A stretch of 64,000 nucleotides of DNA from Aromatoleum aromaticum EbN1 (GTDB lineage Bacteria > Pseudomonadota > Gammaproteobacteria > Burkholderiales > Rhodocyclaceae). The stretch lies in contig NC_006513.1 of assembly GCF_000025965.1 (NCBI RefSeq), positions 186,001-250,000 on the forward strand, written 5' to 3'. The position numbers and the translations under genes are program-made. The stretch's first letter is position 1. The number at the start of each line of letters is the position of its first letter. The notes beneath the pieces are model-generated. The model made no database searches, was not told the DNA's origin, and saw nothing but the letters and a program-made list of their open reading frames with translations. Below, piece by piece: positions 54,442-62,677 of this stretch.

Positions 54442-56577
54442 GTGAGCCGCGGAGCGATCGAGGCCTGGCTCCGACCGCCAATCGAGATCTGGAGCGCAGC
54501 GGCTTCGGCAGGGTGCGGGCTGATCGCGCTGGTGGCCCCCTGGGCGCTGATGATGCCGGCCGAACTGGGACTCGCGACCGCCTCCCTCGCCTTCGGCTTC
54601 GCCGGCTTTCGCGGGAATCAGGCCTGGCGGGTCTGGCGTTATCAGTACGGGCTGACGCGCTACAAGGTCACCGCCGTAGCACCCCACCGGCTTCCCCGCA
54701 TCCCCGGCAAGCTCTACCTGGGCGAAGGCTTCGCCTGGGGACAGCAGCATACGCAGCGGCGCATGGATGCGACGCGTCCGCACGCCCAGGCGTATCTGGT
54801 GGAGGGCCCGTTCATCCGCTCGACGCGGGCGGCGCTCCGGGCCCTGCGCTCCACGCCCCTGAAGCCCCTCGCCGCAGCGCTCATGCTGCCACGCTGGTGG
54901 AACCCGCTCTCCGAGCCGCCGGACCTCGGCGGCACGCCGGTCCTGCACGGCGTGGAGCCGAAGGAGGTCCCTGTCACGCTCGGGCAGAAACACCGCCCCG
55001 GCCACCTCCTCGTCCTCGGTACGACCCGCGTCGGCAAGACGCGCGGCATGGAGCTCCTAGCCACTCAGGACATCCGCGACGGCAAGGTTGTGATCGTCAT
55101 CGACCCGAAAGGCGACGCGGACCTCATGCTGCGTGTCCATGCCGAGGCGGCACGGGCCGGCCGCCTGGACCAGCTCTATCTCTTCCACCTCGGCTACCCG
55201 GACATCTCCGCCCGCTACAACGGCATTGGCAATTTCGCCCGTATCACCGAGGTCGCGAACCGCACCACCAATCCGCTCCCGTCCAGTGGAAACTCCGCCG
55301 CATTCAAGGAGTTCGCCTGGCGTTTCACGAACCTCGTCGCCCAGGCGCAGGTGGCCCTGGGACAGGTCCCGACCTACGACCTGCTGCTGCGCGATATCAC
55401 CGACATCGAACCGCTCTTCCTGCGCTACGCCACGCACGTGCTCCAGACCCAGGGCCCCGGCAACTGGGAAGTGCTGGTCGAACAGGTACAGGCCCGTATC
55501 GAGAAGCGGCAGCTCAGCGTGCCGCGCACCCTGCAGGACCGCAGCGAGCGCCTCATCGCCTTGGTGCATGTACTGAAGGACCTGCAACTTCCCGACGCCG
55601 TCCTGCAGGGGCTGGCCACTGCGGTGCGCTACGAGCGGAGCTTCTTCGAGAAGATCGTCGCCTCCCTGGGGCCGTTCCTCGAGAAGCTCACCACCGGCCC
55701 CGTTGGCAAGCTCATCTCCCCGGACTACTTCGACCCGACCGACACCCGGCCGATCTTCGACTGGATGCAGGTCATTCGCCAGGACGGCATCGTGTACGTG
55801 GGTCTCGACGCCCTCTCCGATGCCACGGTCGCCGCAGCCGTCGGCAATTCCATGCTCGCCGACCTCGTCAGTGTCGGGGGCAAGCTCTACAAGACCGGCC
55901 TCAATCCGCATCACCCGACGGGCAAGATCGTCCTGCCTGAGGTGGCCTGCCACTTCGACGAGGTGAACGAGATCGCCGGTCCCGAGTTCGTGCCGATGGT
56001 GAACAAGCTGGGCGGCTCCGGCTTCAGCATCACCGCCTACACGCAGACCATCCCGGACATCGAGGCCCGGCTCGGCGACGCCGCCAAGGCGCGCCAGGTG
56101 CTGGGCAACTTCAACAACCTGGTCATGCTGCGGGTCAAGGACCCCGGCACGGCCGAGTTCTTCTGTAATCAGCTGCCCGACGTCGACGTCCAGCACCTTA
56201 TGGTAGTGACTGGGGTCAGCGACACGGACGGCTCAACCGAGACCGATTTCACCTCCCGGAACGAAGACCGTCTCACCACCCTGCGCGAGCCGATGGTGTC
56301 GCCCGCCGACATCATGGCCCTGCCCCAAGGCCAGGCCTTCGCGCTCCTGGAAGGCAACCGCCTCTTCAAGCTTCGCTTCCCGCTCCCCGATCCCGCCAAC
56401 GACCGCTTCATCCCCGCTTCACTGCAGGAGATCGCCGTCCAGATGCGCGCCAAGTACCGGACGTCCGAGCACTGGGCAGGCCAGACGGACTGGCTGAAGG
56501 ACATGCCGGTCGGACTGGTCACGCCGCTCGGCTTTGTTGACGAGCCTGCCGACGAGCCCGGAGGGGAGGCCAAATGA
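54442..56577 (+). CDS. traD: type IV coupling protein TraD (ICE, TIGR03743)
   Basis: 711 aa from GTG 54442 (GAGGGG upstream); an alternative GTG at 54364 lies inside a hairpin and would add 26 unusual residues. Two N-terminal membrane segments (residues 10-55) precede the ATPase. Walker A GTTRVGKTR lies near residue 193, then VVIVIDPKGDADLML with Walker B-like acids, and later CHFDEVNEIAG. Coupling proteins feed the relaxase-DNA complex to the mating pore. The stop overlaps the next start (ATGA). Confidence 0.88.
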   Translation: MSRGAIEAWLRPPIEIWSAAASAGCGLIALVAPWALMMPAELGLATASLAFGFAGFRGNQAWRVWRYQYGLTRYKVTAVAPHRLPRIPGKLYLGEGFAWGQQHTQRRMDATRPHAQAYLVEGPFIRSTRAALRALRSTPLKPLAAALMLPRWWNPLSEPPDLGGTPVLHGVEPKEVPVTLGQKHRPGHLLVLGTTRVGKTRGMELLATQDIRDGKVVIVIDPKGDADLMLRVHAEAARAGRLDQLYLFHLGYPDISARYNGIGNFARITEVANRTTNPLPSSGNSAAFKEFAWRFTNLVAQAQVALGQVPTYDLLLRDITDIEPLFLRYATHVLQTQGPGNWEVLVEQVQARIEKRQLSVPRTLQDRSERLIALVHVLKDLQLPDAVLQGLATAVRYERSFFEKIVASLGPFLEKLTTGPVGKLISPDYFDPTDTRPIFDWMQVIRQDGIVYVGLDALSDATVAAAVGNSMLADLVSVGGKLYKTGLNPHHPTGKIVLPEVACHFDEVNEIAGPEFVPMVNKLGGSGFSITAYTQTIPDIEARLGDAAKARQVLGNFNNLVMLRVKDPGTAEFFCNQLPDVDVQHLMVVTGVSDTDGSTETDFTSRNEDRLTTLREPMVSPADIMALPQGQAFALLEGNRLFKLRFPLPDPANDRFIPASLQEIAVQMRAKYRTSEHWAGQTDWLKDMPVGLVTPLGFVDEPADEPGGEAK

Positions 56578-57341
56578 TCTCCGCAGCAAACCCGGCCACT
56601 CAGCGTCCGCCGCCCCGGGCCTCTACCGCGCCCGGCGCCGCCCACTCGCGCGGCCCGCTCGGAGCGCTTGCGGGCCTCGTGCTCGGACTGGTGTTTGCGA
56701 CTTTCAGCTCCTGGGTCTTCGGGACGGCGCTGATGATCGTCGGGGACTACAGCTTCTGGAAGGAGCGCGGCCTCGATCGCGCCCGGGCCGCGGTCGACGA
56801 GGATCTCGGTTATATCCGCGGCTTCCCGCGTTCGCTGATGGTCGAGGACACGGTCGGCTTCGCCGCCGGCCTTGCCGAGCGCATGACGCGCCCCTACACG
56901 TGGCTGGGTGCTCCTGCCTTCATCGCACGCGCCCAGGCCGTGGAGCCGGACAGCGCGACCAATCGCCACGCCCGCATCGCGGTACAGGCGATCAAGGAAG
57001 GCGGGCGCTGGATGGAGATCTCACTCCACGTGGCGCGGGACACGGCGATACGCCTTGCCGTCGCCTTTTATGCCTTGCCCGCATTCGTCATGGCGGTCTG
57101 CATCGGCCTCATCGACGGCCTGGTGCGGCGTGACCTGCGCAAGTGGTCGGGGGGCAGGGAATCCTCCTATGTCTACCACCACGCGAAACGCTTCACCTGG
57201 TGGTTCCTGACCGCCGGTTTCACCGCCTATCTCGCCTGGCCCTTCGGGGGCTTCAACCCGGCCTACCTTGTCCTCGTTTTCGCGCTCCTGGTCGCAGCGT
57301 CGGTCTCGACCACGGCCTCCACCTTCAAGAAGTATCTCTGA
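56574..57341 (+). CDS. ICE membrane protein, TIGR03747 (PFL_4697) family
   Basis: 255 aa with about four transmembrane segments (LGALAGLVLGLVFATFSSWV near 25-45; LAVAFYALPAFVMAVCIGLI near 160-180; and two at 210-245). The block GLVRRDLRKWSGGRESSYVYHHAKR is typical of the family. It overlaps the traD stop by ATGA and probably sits next to TraD in the inner membrane. Confidence 0.83.
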   Translation: MISAANPATQRPPPRASTAPGAAHSRGPLGALAGLVLGLVFATFSSWVFGTALMIVGDYSFWKERGLDRARAAVDEDLGYIRGFPRSLMVEDTVGFAAGLAERMTRPYTWLGAPAFIARAQAVEPDSATNRHARIAVQAIKEGGRWMEISLHVARDTAIRLAVAFYALPAFVMAVCIGLIDGLVRRDLRKWSGGRESSYVYHHAKRFTWWFLTAGFTAYLAWPFGGFNPAYLVLVFALLVAASVSTTASTFKKYL

Positions 57342-57351
57342 AGGAGTCACC

Positions 57352-57657
57352 ATGCACCCATCCTTCCGATTGCTGCCGTTCGCGCTCGCCATCGCCGCCT
57401 TCGCGCCATTCTCCGTCGCCTACGCCGACGACGATCGCGAGCGCGAGAACCTCGCCCGCCTCGAGCACGAACTCGCCCTCCTCACCCGTGAGGTCCGTGC
57501 CGCCCGGGGCGACGCGCCAACCCGCGCCCGGATCCACTTTCAGTACGAGGACCTCGCCCGCGATCTGGAAATGATCCGCGCCGGCATCGCCGATCACCTC
57601 AGCGCGCCCCGCCAGCCTCGCCCGGTCGAGCCGCTGAAGGGCGACTACCGCCGTTGA
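57352..57657 (+). CDS. RAQPRD-family small periplasmic protein (ICE, TIGR01690)
   Basis: 101 aa from ATG 57352 (AAGGAG upstream). A signal peptide ends at AYADDD. The mature part ERENLARLEHELALLTREVR, then HFQYEDLARDLEMIRAGIADHL matches the RAQPRD family; the family's namesake motif is altered here. Function unknown; conserved in this position in the ICE operon. Confidence 0.75.
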   Translation: MHPSFRLLPFALAIAAFAPFSVAYADDDRERENLARLEHELALLTREVRAARGDAPTRARIHFQYEDLARDLEMIRAGIADHLSAPRQPRPVEPLKGDYRR

Positions 57658-57664
57658 TCTTGTC

Positions 57665-57901
57665 ATGTCCCTGTCATCCGAACAGGCAGCCGCCTTCGCG
57701 CAGGCCGCGGGCTTGTCGGCCGGCGACATCGCGGAGGTCCTGGCGCTGCTCGTGGGGGCCGTCGTCGTCCTCTGGGCCGCCGATATGATGCGCCGCCTCG
57801 GCATGGAGGCCATCGACAACCCCAAGCGGCTGCCCCAGATGACGTTCTACAAGCTGCGGGTCCTGATCATCGTCTTGCTGCTGATCTACTTCCTCACCTA
57901 G
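57665..57901 (+). CDS. small membrane protein, TIGR03758 (PFL_4701) family
   Basis: 78 aa with two membrane segments (IAEVLALLVGAVVVLWAADM and VLIIVLLLIYFLT). Such short proteins precede the pilin-like TIGR03745 gene in these ICEs and may be VirB2/VirB3-like pore parts. Confidence 0.78.
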   Translation: MSLSSEQAAAFAQAAGLSAGDIAEVLALLVGAVVVLWAADMMRRLGMEAIDNPKRLPQMTFYKLRVLIIVLLLIYFLT

Positions 57902-57983
57902 ATCGACGGCCAAACCGGCAGGCGGGCCGCGGGTCTGTCGGCGATTTCCAGGCGCGGCGTATCAACCTCCGGAGTACGACACG

Positions 57984-58415
57984 ATGAACCCTTTCCCCTC
58001 CCAGGCGACCGCCGTCCCGGCGGTACCACTCACACATCCCTTCGCAGCCCCGGCGAAGCCGACTCACCGGTTCCTCGCCCGCGCTTCGGCCCTCACGGTC
58101 GGCATTCTCGCCTTCGCCCTCATGTCCGATCCCGCCCTCGCCGAGCTCCCCACCGCGGTGACGGCCGACGGGGCCGCGTCCGGCGACTACATCGAGATTC
58201 TCAAGCAGTACTTCAAGCTCGGCCTCCTTGCACTGGGCCTGATCATCGCCGTGATCGCATTCCTCAACGTCGGGGGCGGCTTGCTCGCCATGTTCAACAG
58301 CTTCCGAACAGGGCGAGCGGAACTGGGCGATTTGGGCATGTTCGCCGTCCTCGGTGTCGTGATCCTCGTTCTTGTCATGTACCTGCTCAACGAAGCGGCC
58401 GTCATCATCACCTAA
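57984..58415 (+). CDS. pilin-like membrane protein, TIGR03745 (PFL_4702) family
   Basis: 143 aa. After a long N-terminal leader, a cleavage-type segment (ALTVGILAFALMSDPALAEL) leads to a mature peptide with two hydrophobic helices (LGLLALGLIIAVIAFLNVGG and LGMFAVLGVVILVLVMYLLN). This layout resembles VirB2-type pilins. It is a probable mating-pilus subunit. Confidence 0.78.
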   Translation: MNPFPSQATAVPAVPLTHPFAAPAKPTHRFLARASALTVGILAFALMSDPALAELPTAVTADGAASGDYIEILKQYFKLGLLALGLIIAVIAFLNVGGGLLAMFNSFRTGRAELGDLGMFAVLGVVILVLVMYLLNEAAVIIT

Positions 58416-58424
58416 ACCCCCACC

Positions 58425-58859
58425 ATGGAACCGTCCAGTCCTCTGGCCCAGCCTGACGCGACCTTTGGCGCGCACGGCGCGCCGCTGCCCGATCGCGTGA
58501 ACGCCGAGCCCGCCATCATCCGGGGTCTCTCGTCCACCGAGTCAGTGTGGGTCATCGGACTGGCGTTTCTCCTCTGGTTTCCGGTCAGCGGCGTCCTGGG
58601 CTTCGCCTTCAGGAGCCTGCCGATGGCGGTGTTCGTCATCGTGACCGGCCCGCTCGCCACCGCGTGGCTCGTCTCGGGACAGATGGCCACGGTCAAACGC
58701 AATCGGCCCGACTACTACTACATCCACCTGGCGCTGCACAGGTTCGCATCGATGCACCTCATCCGCTCCCCCTTCGTCACACACTCGGGCGCATGGGACA
58801 TCGGCCGCACGCTTCCTCCAGTGCAGGACCGCAAGGCCCGCCGGCGGCCGCTTCTTTGA
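58425..58859 (+). CDS. ICE membrane protein, TIGR03750 family (VirB3/TraL-like)
   Basis: 144 aa. A short cytoplasmic N-terminus (NAEPAIIRGLSSTESVWVIG) is followed by two adjacent transmembrane segments (residues 43-85) and a basic tail (VKRNRPDYYYIHLALHRFAS). Position and shape fit TraL/VirB3-like pore proteins of type G systems. Confidence 0.8.
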   Translation: MEPSSPLAQPDATFGAHGAPLPDRVNAEPAIIRGLSSTESVWVIGLAFLLWFPVSGVLGFAFRSLPMAVFVIVTGPLATAWLVSGQMATVKRNRPDYYYIHLALHRFASMHLIRSPFVTHSGAWDIGRTLPPVQDRKARRRPLL

Positions 58860-58868
58860 TCTGGAGCA

Positions 58869-59651
58869 ATGGCCATGTCTGGACTCACCGCCGCCCTCGC
58901 CAACCGTGACGCGACGATCCGCCGTCAGGCGTGGTTCATCGCAGCGCTGATGGTGTTGCTGCTGATCGCCTTGGTCAGTTGGCGCACCACTGCCACCGAT
59001 ATCATCGCCCACGTACCGCCCGATCTCTCCCGCGGAGCCACCCTGCAACTGGGCCGCGTGACTGAGGTACCTCACCCTAACGTCTATGGATTCGGGTTCT
59101 ACATCTGGCAGCAGGTCAACCGCTGGGCCAAGGACGGCTCGAAGGACTATGGCGCGCAGATCTTCGCCCTGCAGCACTACCTCACCCCCTCCTGCCGCGA
59201 GCAACTACTCCAGGACTTGCAGATCAAGGCGGGCGACGCCGAGCTCATTCAGCGCACGCGCGCCCTGATGGAGATCCCGGGCTACGGGTACAGCGCCAAT
59301 CGCGTCTCCAACCACGGCAACGGCGGCTGGACGGTGCTCATTGACGCCCAGCTCATCGAGACGTCCCGGGCCATGCCGGTCAAGGACGCCTTCGTCCGCT
59401 ACCCCCTCCACGTCGTGCGCTACGACGTCGACCGCGAGAAAAACCCCTGGGGCCTGGCACTCAACTGTTTTGGGGGCCGCCATCCGGAGCGGATCGACCC
59501 GCACGCCCTGGAAGTGCCGGCTGAGCCGCTACCGCACCCCGCCGCCTCGCTGCCCCCCACCCTCAAGGCGCCGGACTTGCCGCCCGCGCCGCAAGCGCCC
59601 GCCCTGCCCCAGAAGCCTGCCGCTGCGCGTGCGGGCGAATCCAAGGAGTGA
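58869..59651 (+). CDS. ICE protein, TIGR03746 (PFL_4703) family, TraE/VirB8-like
   Basis: 260 aa. One N-terminal transmembrane segment (WFIAALMVLLLIALVSW near residue 26) precedes a periplasmic domain (VYGFGFYIWQQVNRWAKDG, PSCREQLLQDLQIKAGDAEL) and a Pro/Ala-rich tail. By order it corresponds to TraE/VirB8 scaffold proteins. ATG 58875 is an alternative start. Confidence 0.83.
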   Translation: MAMSGLTAALANRDATIRRQAWFIAALMVLLLIALVSWRTTATDIIAHVPPDLSRGATLQLGRVTEVPHPNVYGFGFYIWQQVNRWAKDGSKDYGAQIFALQHYLTPSCREQLLQDLQIKAGDAELIQRTRALMEIPGYGYSANRVSNHGNGGWTVLIDAQLIETSRAMPVKDAFVRYPLHVVRYDVDREKNPWGLALNCFGGRHPERIDPHALEVPAEPLPHPAASLPPTLKAPDLPPAPQAPALPQKPAAARAGESKE

Positions 59652-59654
59652 TCG

Positions 59655-60743
59655 ATGTCCGCCGCATCCCGTCTCTTGATCGCCGGCGCGTGTGTGCCCC
59701 TCGTCGCGCCTGCGATGGCCGAGCAAGTCGTTCAGCCACCAGGTCTCGCGACGCCGAGGCCGCTTACCGCACCGGTCGACACCGGCGTGCCGGCCCCTTC
59801 GAGCGTGGGAGCGGAATCCTTCGGCCTGGGCGCGCTGCCGCAAGGGCGGATGGTTCTACCGCAAGCGGTCAGCACACCGCCCGCGGCGCCGCTCCCGGCC
59901 ACTGTTCCAGCCCCCGCTCAAACAGACGCCGCGGCATCCAAGAAGCAAGATTCCGTGCCGCCGCCCGAGACGGAGGAAGCGCCATTGAAACCCGCCCCCC
60001 GTGCCCGCAAGGCCTCGTCTCATGACAACGGTGGCACGCAGCACGCGCTCTTCGAGCGCCTCCCGGTTCACGTCCTGCTCGCCCCCGACGCGGAGCGTCT
60101 GGTGCATTTCCCCTTCGTGGCCTTGATGGACCTGCCACCCGGGCTCGAAGGGCTCCTCGAGGTTCAGATCATCGAGGACACGGCCTATCTCACCGCCAAC
60201 GCCCCCTTCCCGCGGGCCCGGGTGCATGTGCAGGCAATCGACGGCACCGCCAAGATCCCGCTCGACATCGAGGCGGCGGAAGGGGTAGCGGTGGCCCCCA
60301 TGCTCCAGGTGCATCTTCCCAGCGGCGACGATGCGGACGATGTCGCATCCACCGGGTCGCGGGAGGCGCCGACCGTCGACATGATCGAGCTCACCCGCTA
60401 CGCGGCCAAGACGCTCTACGCCCCAAGCCGCCTGGTGCCCGTCCTGCCGGGCGTGCAGCAAGAGCCCGTGGACCGCAAGACGGTGCCCGGGCTTTACCGC
60501 GGGGCCGAGGTTGAGACTGCGCCGTTGGGCGCCTGGTCGAGCGGGTCGCTCCATGTGACGGCGGTGCGCTTCACCAACCGCTCGGACCGTCCTCTGGAGC
60601 TCGACATTGAGCAGTTGCGCGGCCGCTGGATCGCCGCCACCCCGCAGCACTGGCGGCTGCTGCCGCGCGGCTCCGAGGCGGACACCACGGCCGTGTACCT
60701 GATCTCGGACCGCCCCTTCGCGGCCGTTCCGCTCTGGCGCTAG
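59655..60743 (+). CDS. ICE protein, TIGR03749 (PFL_4704) family, TraK-like
   Basis: 362 aa. A signal peptide (LLIAGACVPLVAPAMAEQV) is followed by a low-complexity Pro/Ala linker to about residue 125, and then a beta-rich domain (VHVLLAPDAERLVHFPFVA, GAWSSGSLHVTAVRFTNRSD). It resembles TraK/VirB9-like secretin-associated proteins. It starts 4 bases after the previous stop. Confidence 0.82.
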   Translation: MSAASRLLIAGACVPLVAPAMAEQVVQPPGLATPRPLTAPVDTGVPAPSSVGAESFGLGALPQGRMVLPQAVSTPPAAPLPATVPAPAQTDAAASKKQDSVPPPETEEAPLKPAPRARKASSHDNGGTQHALFERLPVHVLLAPDAERLVHFPFVALMDLPPGLEGLLEVQIIEDTAYLTANAPFPRARVHVQAIDGTAKIPLDIEAAEGVAVAPMLQVHLPSGDDADDVASTGSREAPTVDMIELTRYAAKTLYAPSRLVPVLPGVQQEPVDRKTVPGLYRGAEVETAPLGAWSSGSLHVTAVRFTNRSDRPLELDIEQLRGRWIAATPQHWRLLPRGSEADTTAVYLISDRPFAAVPLWR

Positions 60744-60752
60744 GACGTCATC

Positions 60753-62204
60753 ATGCATGTCAGCCAGAACAAGCTGGTGCCCGTCCTCACGGCCGTTGCC
60801 CTGACGGTGACGGGCTACATCCTCTACAAACAGAGCGAGCATCCGGGCGTCGAGCCGGGCGCGCCGATGACGGAGGTGCCTCTGCCTCCCACGCAGAAAG
60901 GGGCCGATGCCGATACACCCCAGGAGACCCTCAAGACCGTCGTGGCGGGCTACAGCGAACTCAACGATCGCGTGGCGGCGCTGGTGGATGAGAACCGGCG
61001 CCTGCTCGAGGAGAACACGCGCAAGCAGCGCACCGAGGACCGGATCCGTGAGCAACTCCGCAAGGAGCTTCGGACCGAGATGACGGCCGAGATTGAGGCC
61101 CTGAACCGCCGCCAGGCGCCCACAGCAGATACCGGCGGACTCCTCGAATCGGCGCTCGGCCCCGGTAACCTCCCCCGTGGTTTCGGTTTCGACAGCGGCT
61201 CGAAGGCTGGCAATACCGGCGGGACGGTCGCGGCGGCGCCCACCCGCGTGCTGCCGCTGGGTTACGAGATGGGCAAGGGAGCGGACGGCAAGGAGGGCGT
61301 CGTTCGCAAGCTGGCACTGGCAGACACCACGGCCACGGCCGCCAGGCGCACTCGGACCGCGCCCTCCTCCCAGGCACGCAAGACGGTTCCCGCCGCTATC
61401 CCCTTCTTCACCATCCCCGAGAACGCGACGCTCACCGGTGTCGCCAACATGACGGCGATCGTCGGCCGGGTGCCGGTGGACGGGAAGGTAACCGATCCCA
61501 TGCAGTTCAAGCTGCTCCTGGGCCCGGAGAACCTGGCCGCAAACGGTCACTACCTGCCGCGAAACCTCACGGGCGTGGTCGTCTCCGGCATCGCCATCGG
61601 CGACATGACCCTTTCCTGCGCCGAGGGTCTCATCCAGTCGCTCACCTTCGTGTTCAATGACGGGAGCATCGAGACGGTGAGCCGCCGCAATAACGGCACC
61701 ACCCCTCTGTTCGGCGCCACCGATAGCTCAAGCGGCCACATGCCGTCGCTCGCTGCGGCGCCGAAGCTCGGATGGATCTCCGACCGATACGGCAACCCCT
61801 GCATTCCGGGACGATTCGTCACGAACGCGCCCGCTCATCTCACCGATGCGATCGGGCTGCGGAGCCTGGCGATCGCGGGCCAGGCCGCGGCGGCTGCGCA
61901 AACCACCCAGACGGGCAACGTGTTCGGGACAACGACGAGCCGCGTCACCGGCGACACGGGAACCTACATCCTGGGCCAGATGATGGGCGGCGCCACCGAC
62001 GAAGTGACGAGCTGGATCATGCGGCGGCTGACCAACTCCTTCGACGCCGTGGTCGTTCCCGCCGGCGGGGAGGTCGTGGTGCACATCGACACTGAGATCC
62101 CGATCGACAAATCCCCCGAAGCCCGCCGGCTCGACTACGGGCGCCTGGACACCGGCTCCGCGCGACTTTCCCAACTCAGAGGCACCTACCATGGACTCGA
62201 CTGA
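60753..62204 (+). CDS. ICE protein, TIGR03752 (PFL_4705) family, TraB/VirB10-like
   Basis: 483 aa. An N-terminal membrane anchor (VPVLTAVALTVTGYILY) is followed by a coiled coil (residues 50-115: ELNDRVAALVDENRRLLEEN...). The C-terminal beta-barrel domain has FTIPENATLTGVANMTAIVG and VAGxx-like barrel strands, plus a helix near residue 390. It would form the trans-envelope core like VirB10. Its end overlaps the lipoprotein start by 14 bases. Confidence 0.84.
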   Translation: MHVSQNKLVPVLTAVALTVTGYILYKQSEHPGVEPGAPMTEVPLPPTQKGADADTPQETLKTVVAGYSELNDRVAALVDENRRLLEENTRKQRTEDRIREQLRKELRTEMTAEIEALNRRQAPTADTGGLLESALGPGNLPRGFGFDSGSKAGNTGGTVAAAPTRVLPLGYEMGKGADGKEGVVRKLALADTTATAARRTRTAPSSQARKTVPAAIPFFTIPENATLTGVANMTAIVGRVPVDGKVTDPMQFKLLLGPENLAANGHYLPRNLTGVVVSGIAIGDMTLSCAEGLIQSLTFVFNDGSIETVSRRNNGTTPLFGATDSSSGHMPSLAAAPKLGWISDRYGNPCIPGRFVTNAPAHLTDAIGLRSLAIAGQAAAAAQTTQTGNVFGTTTSRVTGDTGTYILGQMMGGATDEVTSWIMRRLTNSFDAVVVPAGGEVVVHIDTEIPIDKSPEARRLDYGRLDTGSARLSQLRGTYHGLD

Positions 62205-62664
62205 CCCGACCTGCCGAATCGTCTTGCCGCTCCTGGCTGCCATTACCGTCACAGCATGCAGCGTCGCCGGGCCGCGCTCCTCGCCCCTGCCCGCGGAGGG
62301 GCCGACCATGGAGCAGATCTACCGGGATCGCACCGGCGAAGCCGACCGTAACCGCGCACGGGAAGCGCTGCCGCTGCGCCCGGCGGAGGAGATCCGCCCC
62401 GGGCCCGTGCGCGAGTCGGCCCTGCAGCAGATCGAGCAGCGCTTCGCGCGGCTCGAGAACCCGGATCTCATCATGGTTGTCTTCCCGCACCTCGCCCACG
62501 GCAAGTATCCGGTGCCCGCGTATGTGACCGCCTTCCCCATGTACGAGTCGGTGGAGTACCTGCTCCCCGGAGAGGGCGACGGCCCGCCCCGTCCAGAGAC
62601 GCCCAGCGTGCCTTCGGCACTGGGCGGGAGCGAAACGACCGTCCGTGCCCCGGGCGGCAATTAG
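62191..62664 (+). CDS. ICE lipoprotein, TIGR03751 (PFL_4709) family, TraV/VirB7-like
   Basis: 157 aa with a lipobox ITVTACS (Cys near residue 23). The family block is KYPVPAYVTAFPMYESVEYL. It is an outer-membrane lipoprotein of the mating-pore core. It overlaps the TIGR03752 gene by 14 bases. Confidence 0.84.
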   Translation: MDSTDPTCRIVLPLLAAITVTACSVAGPRSSPLPAEGPTMEQIYRDRTGEADRNRAREALPLRPAEEIRPGPVRESALQQIEQRFARLENPDLIMVVFPHLAHGKYPVPAYVTAFPMYESVEYLLPGEGDGPPRPETPSVPSALGGSETTVRAPGGN

Positions 62665-62677
62665 GGGGAGACGGCGC